DNA of 64,000 nt from Bordetella ansorpii (GTDB lineage Bacteria > Pseudomonadota > Gammaproteobacteria > Burkholderiales > Burkholderiaceae_B), in NCBI RefSeq assembly GCF_900078705.1, contig NZ_FKIF01000001.1, positions 620,001-684,000 of the forward strand, given 5' to 3'. The first letter of the stretch is position 1, and the number at the start of each line of letters is the position of its first letter. A model generated the notes under the pieces. That model ran no database searches. It worked only from the letters and a program-made list of their open reading frames with translations, and was not told the origin of the DNA. Positions 47,369-56,149 of the stretch are shown in pieces. The position numbers and the translations under genes were made by a program.

Positions 47369-48741
47369 GCTCCCCCAAGCGGCGGCGCCTCATCAGTGTC
47401 GCCGCCACGCTGCTGGTGCTGCCGGTGCTGCCCAAGCTGGCGCAGGCGGCCACCATCCTGGCGGTGCGTACCTGGCCGGCCGAGGAATACACCCGCGTCA
47501 CGCTCGAACTCGACCACGAACTGAAGGCCGAGCACTTCACGCTGGAGAATCCCCACCGCCTGGTGGTGGATATCGAAGGCCTTTCCGTCAGCGCCGCGCT
47601 GAACGACTTGGTCCGCAAGGTCCGCCCCGACGATCCCTACATCAGCGGCCTGCGCGTGGCGCAGAACCGCCCCAACGTCGTGCGCATCGTGTTCGACCTG
47701 AAGCAGTCCGTGGCGCCGCAGGTCTTCACGCTCAAGCCCGTCGCCGACTACCAGTACCGCCTGGTGCTCGACCTGTATCCCAAGATCGCGCAAGACCCGC
47801 TGGTGGCGATCCTGAACAAGCAGGGCGGCCCCGACGTCGAAGATCCGCTGGCGCGCGTGCTGGACGAGATCGCGCGCAACGGCGCAGTCCAGGGCGGCGG
47901 CGATGGCGGCGTCCCCCTGGCCAAGGGCCAGGAAACGGCGCCGGTATTGCCCACGCCCACGCCGCGTCCGCCCGTGGCCGTGGCGCCGCCCGTCACGCCC
48001 TCCACGCCCCGCTCGGCGGCCGGCCGCAAGCGCATGCTGACCGTGGCGCTCGATCCCGGCCATGGCGGCGAGGACCCGGGCGCCATCGGCGGCTCGGGCC
48101 TGCGCGAGAAAGACGTGGTGCTGCGCATCGCGCGGCGCCTGAAGACGCTGATCGACGCCCAGCCCTACATGCGCGCCTACCTGACCCGGGACGACGATTT
48201 CTTCGTGCCGCTGCACGTGCGGGTACAGAAGGCGCGCCGCGTGCGCGCCGACCTGTTCGTGTCGATCCACGCCGACGCCTTCATCAAGCCCACCGCCAGC
48301 GGCACCTCGGTCTTCGCGTTGTCCGAACGCGGCGCCAGCAGCACGCAGGCGCGCTGGCTGGCCAACAAGGAGAACGCGGCCGACCTGATCGGCGGCGTCA
48401 ACCTGGGCTCGCACGACCGCCAGGTGCAGAAGGTGCTGCTCGACCTGTCGACCACCGCGCAGATCAACGACTCGCTGCGGGTCGGCACCGCGCTGCTGGA
48501 CGAGTTGCGCAAGATCAACCGCCTGCACAAGAACGAAGTCGAGCAGGCGGGCTTCGCGGTGCTGAAAGCGCCGGACATTCCGTCGGTCTTGATCGAGACC
48601 GCCTTCATCAGCAACCCGCGCGAAGAGAAACTGCTGCGCTCGGAAGCGCACCAGGAGAAGCTGGCGCAGGCCATCATGACGGGCATCGGACGCTACTTCA
48701 CGGCCAATCCGCCGCTGGCGCGGCTGGGCGACGTGAGCTAG
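47332..48741 (+). CDS. amiC: N-acetylmuramoyl-L-alanine amidase AmiC
   Basis: The 469-residue periplasmic zinc amidase cleaves peptidoglycan at cell separation. It has a twin-arginine-type signal (KRRRLISV, residues 16-23, cleavage near AQA at 39), an AMIN domain at about 45-150 for septal targeting, a proline-rich linker near 200-222 and an Amidase_3 domain from 237 with zinc ligands in DPGHGGEDPG, ERGASS region and SIHADAF, and the catalytic glutamate in IETAFISN. The start overlaps tsaE. In many relatives mutL follows; here a convergent GMC gene does. Confidence 0.95.
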   Translation: MVERDQHPALDVGSPKRRRLISVAATLLVLPVLPKLAQAATILAVRTWPAEEYTRVTLELDHELKAEHFTLENPHRLVVDIEGLSVSAALNDLVRKVRPDDPYISGLRVAQNRPNVVRIVFDLKQSVAPQVFTLKPVADYQYRLVLDLYPKIAQDPLVAILNKQGGPDVEDPLARVLDEIARNGAVQGGGDGGVPLAKGQETAPVLPTPTPRPPVAVAPPVTPSTPRSAAGRKRMLTVALDPGHGGEDPGAIGGSGLREKDVVLRIARRLKTLIDAQPYMRAYLTRDDDFFVPLHVRVQKARRVRADLFVSIHADAFIKPTASGTSVFALSERGASSTQARWLANKENAADLIGGVNLGSHDRQVQKVLLDLSTTAQINDSLRVGTALLDELRKINRLHKNEVEQAGFAVLKAPDIPSVLIETAFISNPREEKLLRSEAHQEKLAQAIMTGIGRYFTANPPLARLGDVS

Positions 48742-48848
48742 GGCCTGTCGCATCTTAAGCGAGCGATCGGTCCGGATTCAGCGTGGCCGGCCAGGCTCTG
48801 TCGCCTGCCGGACGCTTTCCTTCCGCACCCGGTCTCTCGCTGGCGGAC

Positions 48849-48878
48849 ATGGGCTTCCCGGCGGGACGGGAAGCCCAT
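48849..48878. terminator. Perfect 12-bp hairpin between amiC and the GMC gene
   Basis: ATGGGCTTCCCG (48849-48860) and its exact reverse complement (48867-48878) enclose a 6-base loop. There is no T run on either side, so it is a strong hairpin and a possible bidirectional terminator rather than a textbook one. Confidence 0.55.
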
Positions 48879-48954
48879 CCGCCGTGGCAGTAACCACCGG
48901 CTGAAAGCGTGACATGGCACGGCCCGCCATGATGATGGGCCGGGCCCTCTCGCC

Positions 48955-50562
48955 TCATCCCGAGGCGTCCTCCAGAATCATCCTCGCGCCCTTCTCCGCC
49001 ACCATCATCACGGCGCCCTGCGTATTGCCCGACACCATCGACGGCATCACCGAAGCGTCCACCACGCGCAGCCCCGCGATGCCGTTGACCCGCAGGCGCG
49101 GATCGGTGACGGCATCCGCATCCGATCCCATGCGGCAGGTGCCGATGGGATGGTAGATGGTCTGGCCGTTGGCGCGCGCGAAGTCGAGCCATTCGTCGTC
49201 CCCCTGCACGTTTTCGCCCGGGCTCATCTCGTGGGCCACGTACTGCCGCAAGGCGGGCTGCGACACGATGCGACGCGCCAGCTTCATGCCTTCGACCAGG
49301 CTGCGCCGGTCTTCTTCGGCCGCCAGGAAGTTGGGGCGGATGGAGGGCCCCATCAGGGGATCCTTCGACTTGATGTGGATGCTGCCGATGGATTCGGGCC
49401 GCAGTTGCGCCACGCCGATGGTCATGCCCGGCTCGCGGTCCAGGATGCGCTCGGCCGCGTTGGCGTAACTGGCGTGCACGAAGAAGTACTGCACGTCGGG
49501 CGTGGGCAGGTCTACGCGCGTGCGCACGAAGCCGTGCACCAATCCCGTTCCCAGGGTCAGGATCCCCTTGCGCATCGCGTAGTACCGCGCCACCTGCCGC
49601 GCCAGCCGCAGGCCGCGCGACATCTCGTTCAGCGTCACGGCGTTGCGCACCCGCCAGTTCATGCGCGTGGCGAAGTGGTCGATGTAGTGCTCGCCGACGC
49701 CCCTGCGCGCCAGCACCACGCCGATGCCATGCTGGCGCAGCAGTTCGGGGTTGCCCACGCCGGACAGCTCCAGCAGTTGCGGTGTCTGCACGGCGCCCAG
49801 GCACAGCAGGGTCTCGCGGCCCGCGCGCGCCTGCAGCGTCTTGCCGCGCTGCGTGTATTCCACGCCGACGCAGCGCGTGCCCTCGAACAGCAGCCGCGTG
49901 ACCTGCGCGCCGCACTCCACGGCCAGGTTCGGCCGCTTCAGGGCGGGCTTCAGATAACCGTCGACCACGCTCCAGCGCTGGCCGCGATGCTGCAGCACCT
50001 GGTAGTAGCCGAAGCCCTCCTGGCTGGCGCCGTTGTAGTCGGGGTTGAGCGTCTGCCCGTCCTGCCGCGCGGCCCGCAGGAAAGCATCGGACACCGGATA
50101 ACGCTCGGCGACCTGCTCCAGGTGCATCGGGCCGTCATGTCCGCGCGAGGCGTCGCCTGGCGCGTAGTTCTCGATCTGCCGGAAGACGTCCCTCACATCG
50201 GCCCACCCCCACCCCGTGGCCCCGGCACGCGCCCAGGCGTCGTAGTCGCCGGGCTGGCCACGCACGTAGATCATGCCGTTGATCAGCGTCGAGCCGCCCA
50301 GCCCCTTGCCGCGCGGCACCGAGATCACGCGGCCGCGCGTGTTGTCCTCGGGCTCGGTGGCGAAGCGCCAGTTGAAGCGCGGATCGGTCAGCAGCTTGCT
50401 GAAGCCGGCCGGTATCGAGATCCACATGCTGGAGGCATGCTCGCCCGCCTCCAGCACCAGGACGCGGTGGCGGCCGTCCGCCGTCAGGCGGTTGGCCAGG
50501 ATGGCGCCGGCGGTGCCGCCGCCGACGACGATGTAGTCGAACCCGCTGGCTTGCTGGTCCAT
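48955..50562 (-). CDS. GMC family FAD-dependent oxidoreductase (choline dehydrogenase-like)
   Basis: The 535-residue protein has the FAD motif VVGGGTAGAILANRL near residues 11-25, the GMC-1 signature PRGKGLGGSTLINGMIYVRG near 83-102, GMC-2 GAVQTPQLLELSGVG near 256, and the catalytic pair in HPIGTCRMG near 470 and NTQGAVMM near the end. It oxidises an alcohol. It is the last gene of a minus-strand run with an AroE-like enzyme and split transketolase, whose joint substrate is unknown. It is not BetA of glycine betaine synthesis by context. Confidence 0.9.
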   Translation of the reverse strand: MDQQASGFDYIVVGGGTAGAILANRLTADGRHRVLVLEAGEHASSMWISIPAGFSKLLTDPRFNWRFATEPEDNTRGRVISVPRGKGLGGSTLINGMIYVRGQPGDYDAWARAGATGWGWADVRDVFRQIENYAPGDASRGHDGPMHLEQVAERYPVSDAFLRAARQDGQTLNPDYNGASQEGFGYYQVLQHRGQRWSVVDGYLKPALKRPNLAVECGAQVTRLLFEGTRCVGVEYTQRGKTLQARAGRETLLCLGAVQTPQLLELSGVGNPELLRQHGIGVVLARRGVGEHYIDHFATRMNWRVRNAVTLNEMSRGLRLARQVARYYAMRKGILTLGTGLVHGFVRTRVDLPTPDVQYFFVHASYANAAERILDREPGMTIGVAQLRPESIGSIHIKSKDPLMGPSIRPNFLAAEEDRRSLVEGMKLARRIVSQPALRQYVAHEMSPGENVQGDDEWLDFARANGQTIYHPIGTCRMGSDADAVTDPRLRVNGIAGLRVVDASVMPSMVSGNTQGAVMMVAEKGARMILEDASG

Positions 50563-50575
50563 GGGTCGCCTCGCG

Positions 50576-51388
50576 CTACGCCGCGCCGGCGCCGTTGCCG
50601 ACGCCCAGGAAGCGCGCCATCAGTTCGATCTGGCAGGCCAGCATCGGCCCCCCCGGCTGCACCTTGCAGCCGCGCGCGCGCGCCTCGGCCATCAGCGCCG
50701 TCTCGGCCGGCTGCATGATGACCTCGCACACCCATTGCGCCGGGTCCAGGCGCTGGACATCGACCGGCAGCGCATCGCCCGGCTTCATGCCCAGCGGCGT
50801 GGCGTTGACCACCACGTCCAGGCCCGCCGGATCGTAGGTGCCGATGCGCACATCGGCCTGGGGATACAGGGACAGCACGCGCGCCTTCAGGTCCTCGGCG
50901 CGCGACGCCGTGCGGTTATAGACGGTCAGGCTGCTGACGCCCGCCTGCACCAGCGAGAAGGCGATGGCATTGGCCGCGCCGCCCGCGCCGGCCAGGTAGG
51001 CGCTCTTGCCCTTCAGGTCCAGGCCCGCCTGCGCCAGGCCGGTGACGAAACCTTCGCCATCCAGCATGTGCGCCACCAGCCGGCCCGAGGCCTCGCGGCG
51101 GATCACGTTGGCCGCGCCGATCTTCTGGGCAACTGGCGTGACCTCGTCGCACAGTTCCAGGATGGCGGTCTTGTGCGGCATGGTGACGATGCTGCCCGCC
51201 AGGTTCTCCATGCCGCGCATGGCCTGCAGGGCGGTGGCCAGGTTCTGTGGCCGGACATGCAGCGGCACCAGCACGCCGTCGTAGCCCAGGCGCGCCAGGT
51301 GCTCGTTCATGCGCTGCGGCGTTTTCACGTGTTCGATGGGATCGGCCAGGATGGCCATCACCTTGGTATAGCCCGTGATTTCTCTCAT
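50576..51388 (-). CDS. Shikimate dehydrogenase-like protein (AroE paralogue)
   Basis: The 270-residue protein has the AroE layout. The catalytic lysine is K73 in MPHKTAIL and D110 is in LDGEGF. The NADP-binding GAGGAANAIAF and NRTASR motifs favour NADP. However, the shikimate-contacting serines of the usual HSKSP motif are replaced (EHVKTP, residues 19-24) and the NTDG motif is altered to MLDG. It is therefore probably one of the AroE-like enzymes with another substrate such as quinate or an amino-shikimate-like compound. It lies 13 bases upstream of the GMC gene. Confidence 0.85.
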   Translation of the reverse strand: MREITGYTKVMAILADPIEHVKTPQRMNEHLARLGYDGVLVPLHVRPQNLATALQAMRGMENLAGSIVTMPHKTAILELCDEVTPVAQKIGAANVIRREASGRLVAHMLDGEGFVTGLAQAGLDLKGKSAYLAGAGGAANAIAFSLVQAGVSSLTVYNRTASRAEDLKARVLSLYPQADVRIGTYDPAGLDVVVNATPLGMKPGDALPVDVQRLDPAQWVCEVIMQPAETALMAEARARGCKVQPGGPMLACQIELMARFLGVGNGAGAA

Positions 51389-51396
51389 GATCGGTC

Positions 51397-52386
51397 TCAG
51401 GAAGATTGTTCGAGTTGGCGCAACGCCACCTGGCGGATGCCTTCGCCATCCAGCTGATAGTGCTTGTACAGCGTGGTGGGCGGCGCGATCAGGCTGTATT
51501 CGTCGTGGATGCCATGGCGGACCAGCCGCGTGCCCGTGCCGGCGTCGGCCAGCACCTCGGCCACCGCCGAGCCCAGGCCGCCCAGTACGTTGTGTTCCTC
51601 GACCGTCATCAGCAGGCGCGACTGGCCGGCCGCGGCCAGCACGGCCTGGCGATCCAGCGGCTTGATGGTGGGCATGTCGATCACGCCCACCGAATAGCCC
51701 TGCTCTTTCAGTGCCGCGGCGGCCTCCAGCGCGGCATGCAGCGTGATGCCGCAGGCGATGAGGTTCAGGTCGCTGCCCTGCGAGTGCACGATGGCGCGGC
51801 CGAACACGAAGGGCGTGCCGTCGGCGTACACCTGCGGATCGCGGCCACGGCCGATGCGGAAATAGATCGGTTCGGGCCAGTCCGCCGACGCCTCGATGGC
51901 GGCCGTCAGTTGCGGGCCGTCGGCGGGCGACACCACGGTCAGGCCGGCGATGGCGCGCATGGTGGAAATGTCTTCGGTGGCATGGTGCGAGGTGCCGTAG
52001 AAGCCCAGGCTGATGCCCGTGTGATGGCCGATCAGGCGCACGGGCAGCCTGGTGTAGGCCACGTCCATGCGGATCTGCTCGCAGCACAACAGCCCCAGGA
52101 AGGAGGCGAACGTCGCCACGAAGGGCATGTGGCCGCAGGCCGCCAGGCCGGCGGCGGCCGACACCATGTTCTGTTCGGAGATGCCGAACTGCACGTAGCG
52201 CTCGGGATAGGCCTCGGCGTAGCGGTTCAGGCCGTTGGAATACTGCAGGTCGGCGGAACCCGCCACCACGGGATGGCCGGCTTCGGTCAGCGCGATCAGG
52301 CCCCTGGACAGATAGTCCAGGCCGGGGTTGATGGCGTTCAGCGCGCGGTACTGCCAAGAATCGGAAGAAAGAAGGGTATGGCTCAT
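51397..52386 (-). CDS. Transketolase-like C-terminal subunit
   Basis: The 329-residue protein carries the pyrimidine-binding domain (RYVQFGISEQNMVSAAAGLA, with the conserved glutamate) and the C-terminal transketolase domain (VGVIDMPTIKPLD). It forms the split transketolase together with the gene upstream, whose stop is one base before this ATG. Split transketolases of this type act on specialised sugars. A frame extension to 52431 overlaps the upstream gene and is not needed. Confidence 0.92.
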   Translation of the reverse strand: MSHTLLSSDSWQYRALNAINPGLDYLSRGLIALTEAGHPVVAGSADLQYSNGLNRYAEAYPERYVQFGISEQNMVSAAAGLAACGHMPFVATFASFLGLLCCEQIRMDVAYTRLPVRLIGHHTGISLGFYGTSHHATEDISTMRAIAGLTVVSPADGPQLTAAIEASADWPEPIYFRIGRGRDPQVYADGTPFVFGRAIVHSQGSDLNLIACGITLHAALEAAAALKEQGYSVGVIDMPTIKPLDRQAVLAAAGQSRLLMTVEEHNVLGGLGSAVAEVLADAGTGTRLVRHGIHDEYSLIAPPTTLYKHYQLDGEGIRQVALRQLEQSS

Positions 52387-52387
52387 T

Positions 52388-53245
52388 TCAGATTTCCCGC
52401 GACATGATCTCTGCGATGGCGGCCTCGGCATCGGCCGGCGCCAGATAGCCCAGGTGCCAGCCCGGCTCGGTTTCCATGAACGACACGCCCTTGCCCTTGA
52501 GCGTGCGCGCGATCACGCAGGCCGGACGCTGGCGCGACGCATCGGCGCGCAGGCGCCGCAGCAGCGCGGTCAGCTCGCGCAGGTCGTGGCCATCGACCTC
52601 GTGCACGTCCCAGCCGAAGGCGCGCCACTTCTCGCCCAGCGATTCGATGCCCATCACGTCGTCGACCTTGCCGTCCAGTTGATAGCCGTTGCGGTCGACG
52701 ATGGCCACCAGCCGGTTGAGCCTGTTGTGCGCGGCGAACAGCGCCGCTTCCCACACCTGCCCTTCCTGCATCTCGCCATCGCCCAGCATGACGAAGGTGT
52801 GGTAGTCGAGTTTGTCGAGCCGCCCGCCCATCGCCATGCCCACGCCGTTGGACAGCGCGTGGCCGATGGACCCCGAACTGAAGTCCACGCCCGGCACCTT
52901 GCTCATGTCGGGGTGGTCGCCCAGCGGGCTGCCCAGGCGGGTATAGCCATCCAGCAGTTCGCGGCCGATGAAACCCAGGTCGGCCAGGATGGGAAACAGG
53001 CCCACGGCGGCATGGCCCTTGCCCATGAGAAAGCGGTCGCGGCCGGCCCAGGCGGGTTCGCCCTGGCGCAGCCGCATCACGTCGTAGTACAGCGCGGCAA
53101 AGATCTCCGCGCATGAAAATACCGAACTGTAGTGGCCGACCTTGGCGATCTCGATCAATCGGATCGTCTCCAGCCGGACGAAGCGGGCTTTTTCCCGCAA
53201 CCGCTCGATCTCCTCCGAGGTGGGATATGCCGGTACATGCGTCAT
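52388..53245 (-). CDS. Transketolase-like N-terminal subunit
   Basis: The 285-residue thiamine-diphosphate-binding half has KGHAAVGLFPILADLGF and the diphosphate/magnesium motif GDGEMQEGQVWEAALFA through NRNGYQLDG-like DRNGYQLDG. It pairs with the following gene. It is the first gene of the run transketolase, AroE-like, GMC and lies behind the AT-rich operator region that it shares with the GntR gene. Confidence 0.93.
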   Translation of the reverse strand: MTHVPAYPTSEEIERLREKARFVRLETIRLIEIAKVGHYSSVFSCAEIFAALYYDVMRLRQGEPAWAGRDRFLMGKGHAAVGLFPILADLGFIGRELLDGYTRLGSPLGDHPDMSKVPGVDFSSGSIGHALSNGVGMAMGGRLDKLDYHTFVMLGDGEMQEGQVWEAALFAAHNRLNRLVAIVDRNGYQLDGKVDDVMGIESLGEKWRAFGWDVHEVDGHDLRELTALLRRLRADASRQRPACVIARTLKGKGVSFMETEPGWHLGYLAPADAEAAIAEIMSREI

Positions 53246-53269
53246 GGCGCTGTTCCTTGTGGTTGAAGA

Positions 53270-53287
53270 TATATCATATATAATATA
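53270..53287. promoter_or_regulatory. Candidate operator for the divergent GntR/FCD regulator
   Basis: Two overlapping 5-1-5 palindromes, TATATCATATA (53270-53280) and TATATAATATA (53277-53287), lie between the divergent transketolase and GntR genes, 25 bases upstream of the transketolase start. The pure AT sequence in a GC-rich region stands out. Confidence 0.6.
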
Positions 53288-53364
53288 CCTACCCGGCTTG
53301 AATTGGGGTTCGCCAAGCTAGAATCAGTGCCCACGCCGCATCTTTTCCTTCCTGCCCGCCCCCC

Positions 53365-54090
53365 ATGACCACTCTGAAGCCCGTTAAAAAAGAGAACCTG
53401 TCCGTCAAGGTCTACAACGAGCTGCGCAATGCCCTGATCGACGGGCAGTACGAGCCCGGCGAGCGCCTGATCATCGGCGAACTGGCGGCTGAACTGGGGG
53501 TGTCCATCACGCCCGTGCGCGAAGCCATCTTCCGCCTGATCAGCGAACAGGGCCTGGAAATGCAGGCCGCCACGGCGGTGTACGTGCCCTTCGTCAACTC
53601 CGAGCGCCTGTGGGAGATCTACCAGATCCGCCTGCAGCTCGAAGGCCTGGGCGCGGCCGAGGCCGCCAAGAAGATCACGCCGCATCAACTGGACAACCTG
53701 GTGTCGCTGCAGCGCGACTTCCTGGCCAACACGGCCACCGATCCCAAGCGCGCCAGCTACCTGAACCGCAAGTTCCACTTCTCCATCCTGGAAGCCGCGC
53801 GCATGCCCACGCTGCGCAACACGGTGGAGTCGTTCTGGGTCATCACCGGCCCGCTGTTGAAGGTCTTCCACGTGAAGACGGCGGGCCTGGACTATTCCGA
53901 AGACCGCCACCGCCACGAAGCCGTCATCGAGGCGCTGCGCGCGCGCGATTCGCAGGCGGCCTCGCAGGCCCTCCAGGACGACCTGCGCTGGGGCGGCAAG
54001 ATGATGATCGACTGGCTGATCGCACGGGAAAAAGAGCAGGCCGACGGCGAGGCCCGGCCCGAGCCCGCCGCCCGCGCCGCTCGCAAATGA
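53365..54090 (+). CDS. GntR family transcriptional regulator, FCD (FadR) type
   Basis: The 241-residue regulator has an N-terminal winged helix (VYNELRNALIDGQYEPGERLIIGELAAELGVS, residues 16-48, with TPVREAIFRL after it) and an all-helical FCD ligand domain with the metal-binding histidines in RKFHFSILEAA and RHRHEAVIEAL. It likely represses the divergent transketolase run and the gldA-like gene 12 bases downstream. Confidence 0.93.
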   Translation: MTTLKPVKKENLSVKVYNELRNALIDGQYEPGERLIIGELAAELGVSITPVREAIFRLISEQGLEMQAATAVYVPFVNSERLWEIYQIRLQLEGLGAAEAAKKITPHQLDNLVSLQRDFLANTATDPKRASYLNRKFHFSILEAARMPTLRNTVESFWVITGPLLKVFHVKTAGLDYSEDRHRHEAVIEALRARDSQAASQALQDDLRWGGKMMIDWLIAREKEQADGEARPEPAARAARK

Positions 54091-54102
54091 GGAGACGACA
54101 GG

Positions 54103-55173
54103 ATGTTGAAGGCGTTTGGCGCGCCCAGCCGGTACTACCAGGGACCGGGCGCGATCGATGAACTCGGCCGCTGGGCGGCGGTGTTCGGCCGCCATGCGGC
54201 GCTGGTCATAGACGGTTATGTACACGGCGTGCTGGGCGGCAAGCTCGCGGCGCTGTGCCAGGCGAACGGCGTGGCCCTGCACGCGCTGGTGCTGGAAGGC
54301 GACCTGACGCCGGACGTGGTGGCGCGGCTGCGTGGCCAGGCCGGCGCGCTGGGCGCCGACATGGTCATCGCGGTGGGCGGCGGCAAGGCGCTGGACGCGG
54401 GCAAGGCCGTGGCCAGGCACCTGCACCGCCACCTGATCACCGTTCCCACCGTGGCCTCCAACGACGCGCCCACCAGCAAGAACTACGTGCTGTACGACGA
54501 GCACCACAATCTGCTGGCGGTGGAGCACATGCTCTTCAATCCCACGCTGGTGCTGGTCGATACCGCGGTGGTCGCCACTGCCCCGCCGCTGTTCTTCCGC
54601 GCCGGCCTGGGCGATGCCATCTCGAAGAAGTTCGAGGCCGCGCAATGCGCCGCCAACGGCGGACTGAACATGTACGACGCCGCCCCCACGGTCACGGCGC
54701 AACGGATTGCCGACGGCTGCGCGGCCACGCTGCTGGCCGATGGCGAGGCGGCGCTGGCGGCCGCGGGCACCGGCCAGACCAGCCCGGCCTTCGAGCGCGC
54801 CGTGGAAGCCATGATCCTGATGAGCGGCCTGGGCTTCGAGAGCGGCGGCCTGTCCATCGCGCACGCGCTGACGCGCGGCCTGTCGAAGATAGCGGGCGTG
54901 GAGAAAGCCTTGCATGGCATGCAGGTGGCGTTGGGCCTGTTGGTTCAGCTCGACCTGGAAGCGCGCGATGACGGCGTGCGTGAAGAACTGCTCGAATGGT
55001 ATGGCCGCGTGGGCCTGCCGCGCACCTTGCGCGAACTGGGCGCCACGCGCATCGACCAGGCAGAACTCACGCTGTGCGCCGACCTGACGCTGAAAGCGCG
55101 CCATGCCGCCAATTTCCCGCGCAAGCTCGGCGTGGCGGAACTGGCCGGGGCGTTGCAGCGGCACGCGGGCTGA
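54103..55173 (+). CDS. Iron/zinc-containing alcohol dehydrogenase, glycerol dehydrogenase (GldA) type
   Basis: The 356-residue protein has the NAD-binding VIAVGGGKALDAGKAVA near residues 88-104, TVPTVASNDAPTSK, and metal ligands D in GLGDAISKKFEA, H in GLSIAHALTRGL and H in EKALHGMQVALG. It oxidises a vicinal diol such as glycerol or another polyol. It shares an operon with GntR and faces the transketolase run, so it may handle a sugar-alcohol-like intermediate rather than glycerol itself. Confidence 0.9.
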   Translation: MLKAFGAPSRYYQGPGAIDELGRWAAVFGRHAALVIDGYVHGVLGGKLAALCQANGVALHALVLEGDLTPDVVARLRGQAGALGADMVIAVGGGKALDAGKAVARHLHRHLITVPTVASNDAPTSKNYVLYDEHHNLLAVEHMLFNPTLVLVDTAVVATAPPLFFRAGLGDAISKKFEAAQCAANGGLNMYDAAPTVTAQRIADGCAATLLADGEAALAAAGTGQTSPAFERAVEAMILMSGLGFESGGLSIAHALTRGLSKIAGVEKALHGMQVALGLLVQLDLEARDDGVREELLEWYGRVGLPRTLRELGATRIDQAELTLCADLTLKARHAANFPRKLGVAELAGALQRHAG

Positions 55174-55213
55174 GCCTGGCCCGGGCGGGTCCGTTCAGGG
55201 CCCTGGCATCTGC

Positions 55214-56149
55214 CTAGAAGTTGACGTTGTCCCCACCCTTGAGCCCCAGCTTCTCGCGCGCCTCGGCGGGCGTGGCGACTTCCAGGCTCAAGGCCTCGAT
55301 CACCGTACGGATCTTCTCGACCTGCTGGCGGTTGGATGCCGCCAGTTCGCCCGGACCGATCCACAGCGAATCCTCCAGCCCCACGCGCACGTTCGAGCCC
55401 ATGGCCGCGCCAAGGGTGGCCAGCGGAATCTGGTTGCGCCCGGCGCCCAGGATCGACCACTCGTAGTCGTGGCCGAACAGGCGGTCGGCGGTGCGGCGCA
55501 TGTGCATCAGGTCTTCGGGATGGGGGCCGATGCCGCCCATCAGGCCGAACACCGACTGGATGAAAGGCGGCGACTTGACCAGGCCGCGGTCGACGAAGTG
55601 CTTGAGGTTGTACAGGTGGCTGATGTCGTAGCACTCGAACTCGAAGCGCGTGCCGTTGGCATTGCCCAGGTTCAGGATGGTCTCGATGTCCTGGTAGGTG
55701 TTGCGGAACACCAGCGAGCGGCTGTTCTCCAGGTGCGCCCGCTCCCACTCGTGCTCGAACTCCTTGAAGCGGTCCAGCATCGGGTACAGGCCGAAGTTCA
55801 TCGATCCCATGTTCAACGAGCACACCTCGGGCGCGAAGGTGGTGGCGGGCTTCATGCGCTCTTCCACCGTCATGTGCGGGCTGCCGCCGGTGGTGATGTT
55901 GATCACCGCGTCGGTCTCGGCCTTGATGCGCTTGAGAAAGGGCTCGAAGTACGCCGGGCCCTGGGTCGGCTTGCCGGTCAAGGGATCGCGCGCATGCAGG
56001 TGCAGCACCGCCGCGCCGGCCTGGGCCGCGCCGATGGCGGCGTCGGCGATCTCGTCCGCCGTCACGGGCAGGTGAGGCGACATGCTGGGGGTGTGGATCG
56101 CGCCCGTCACGGCGCAGGTGATGATGACCTTGTTCCTGGGCTTTGCCAT
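55214..56149 (-). CDS. Beta-keto acid cleavage enzyme (BKACE, DUF849)
   Basis: The 311-residue TIM-barrel protein has the family opening KVIITCAVTGAIHTPSMSP, the metal site HLHARDP near residues 48-54, NITTGGSPHM, SLNMGSMNFG and the late metal glutamate in RVGLEDSLWI. BKACE members condense a beta-keto acid with acetyl-CoA to give acetoacetate and a new acyl-CoA. Its ATG overlaps the stop of the dehydrogenase gene by one base, which argues for consecutive steps. No acetoacetate-specific CoA transferase is visible in the window. Confidence 0.93.
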   Translation of the reverse strand: MAKPRNKVIITCAVTGAIHTPSMSPHLPVTADEIADAAIGAAQAGAAVLHLHARDPLTGKPTQGPAYFEPFLKRIKAETDAVINITTGGSPHMTVEERMKPATTFAPEVCSLNMGSMNFGLYPMLDRFKEFEHEWERAHLENSRSLVFRNTYQDIETILNLGNANGTRFEFECYDISHLYNLKHFVDRGLVKSPPFIQSVFGLMGGIGPHPEDLMHMRRTADRLFGHDYEWSILGAGRNQIPLATLGAAMGSNVRVGLEDSLWIGPGELAASNRQQVEKIRTVIEALSLEVATPAEAREKLGLKGGDNVNF

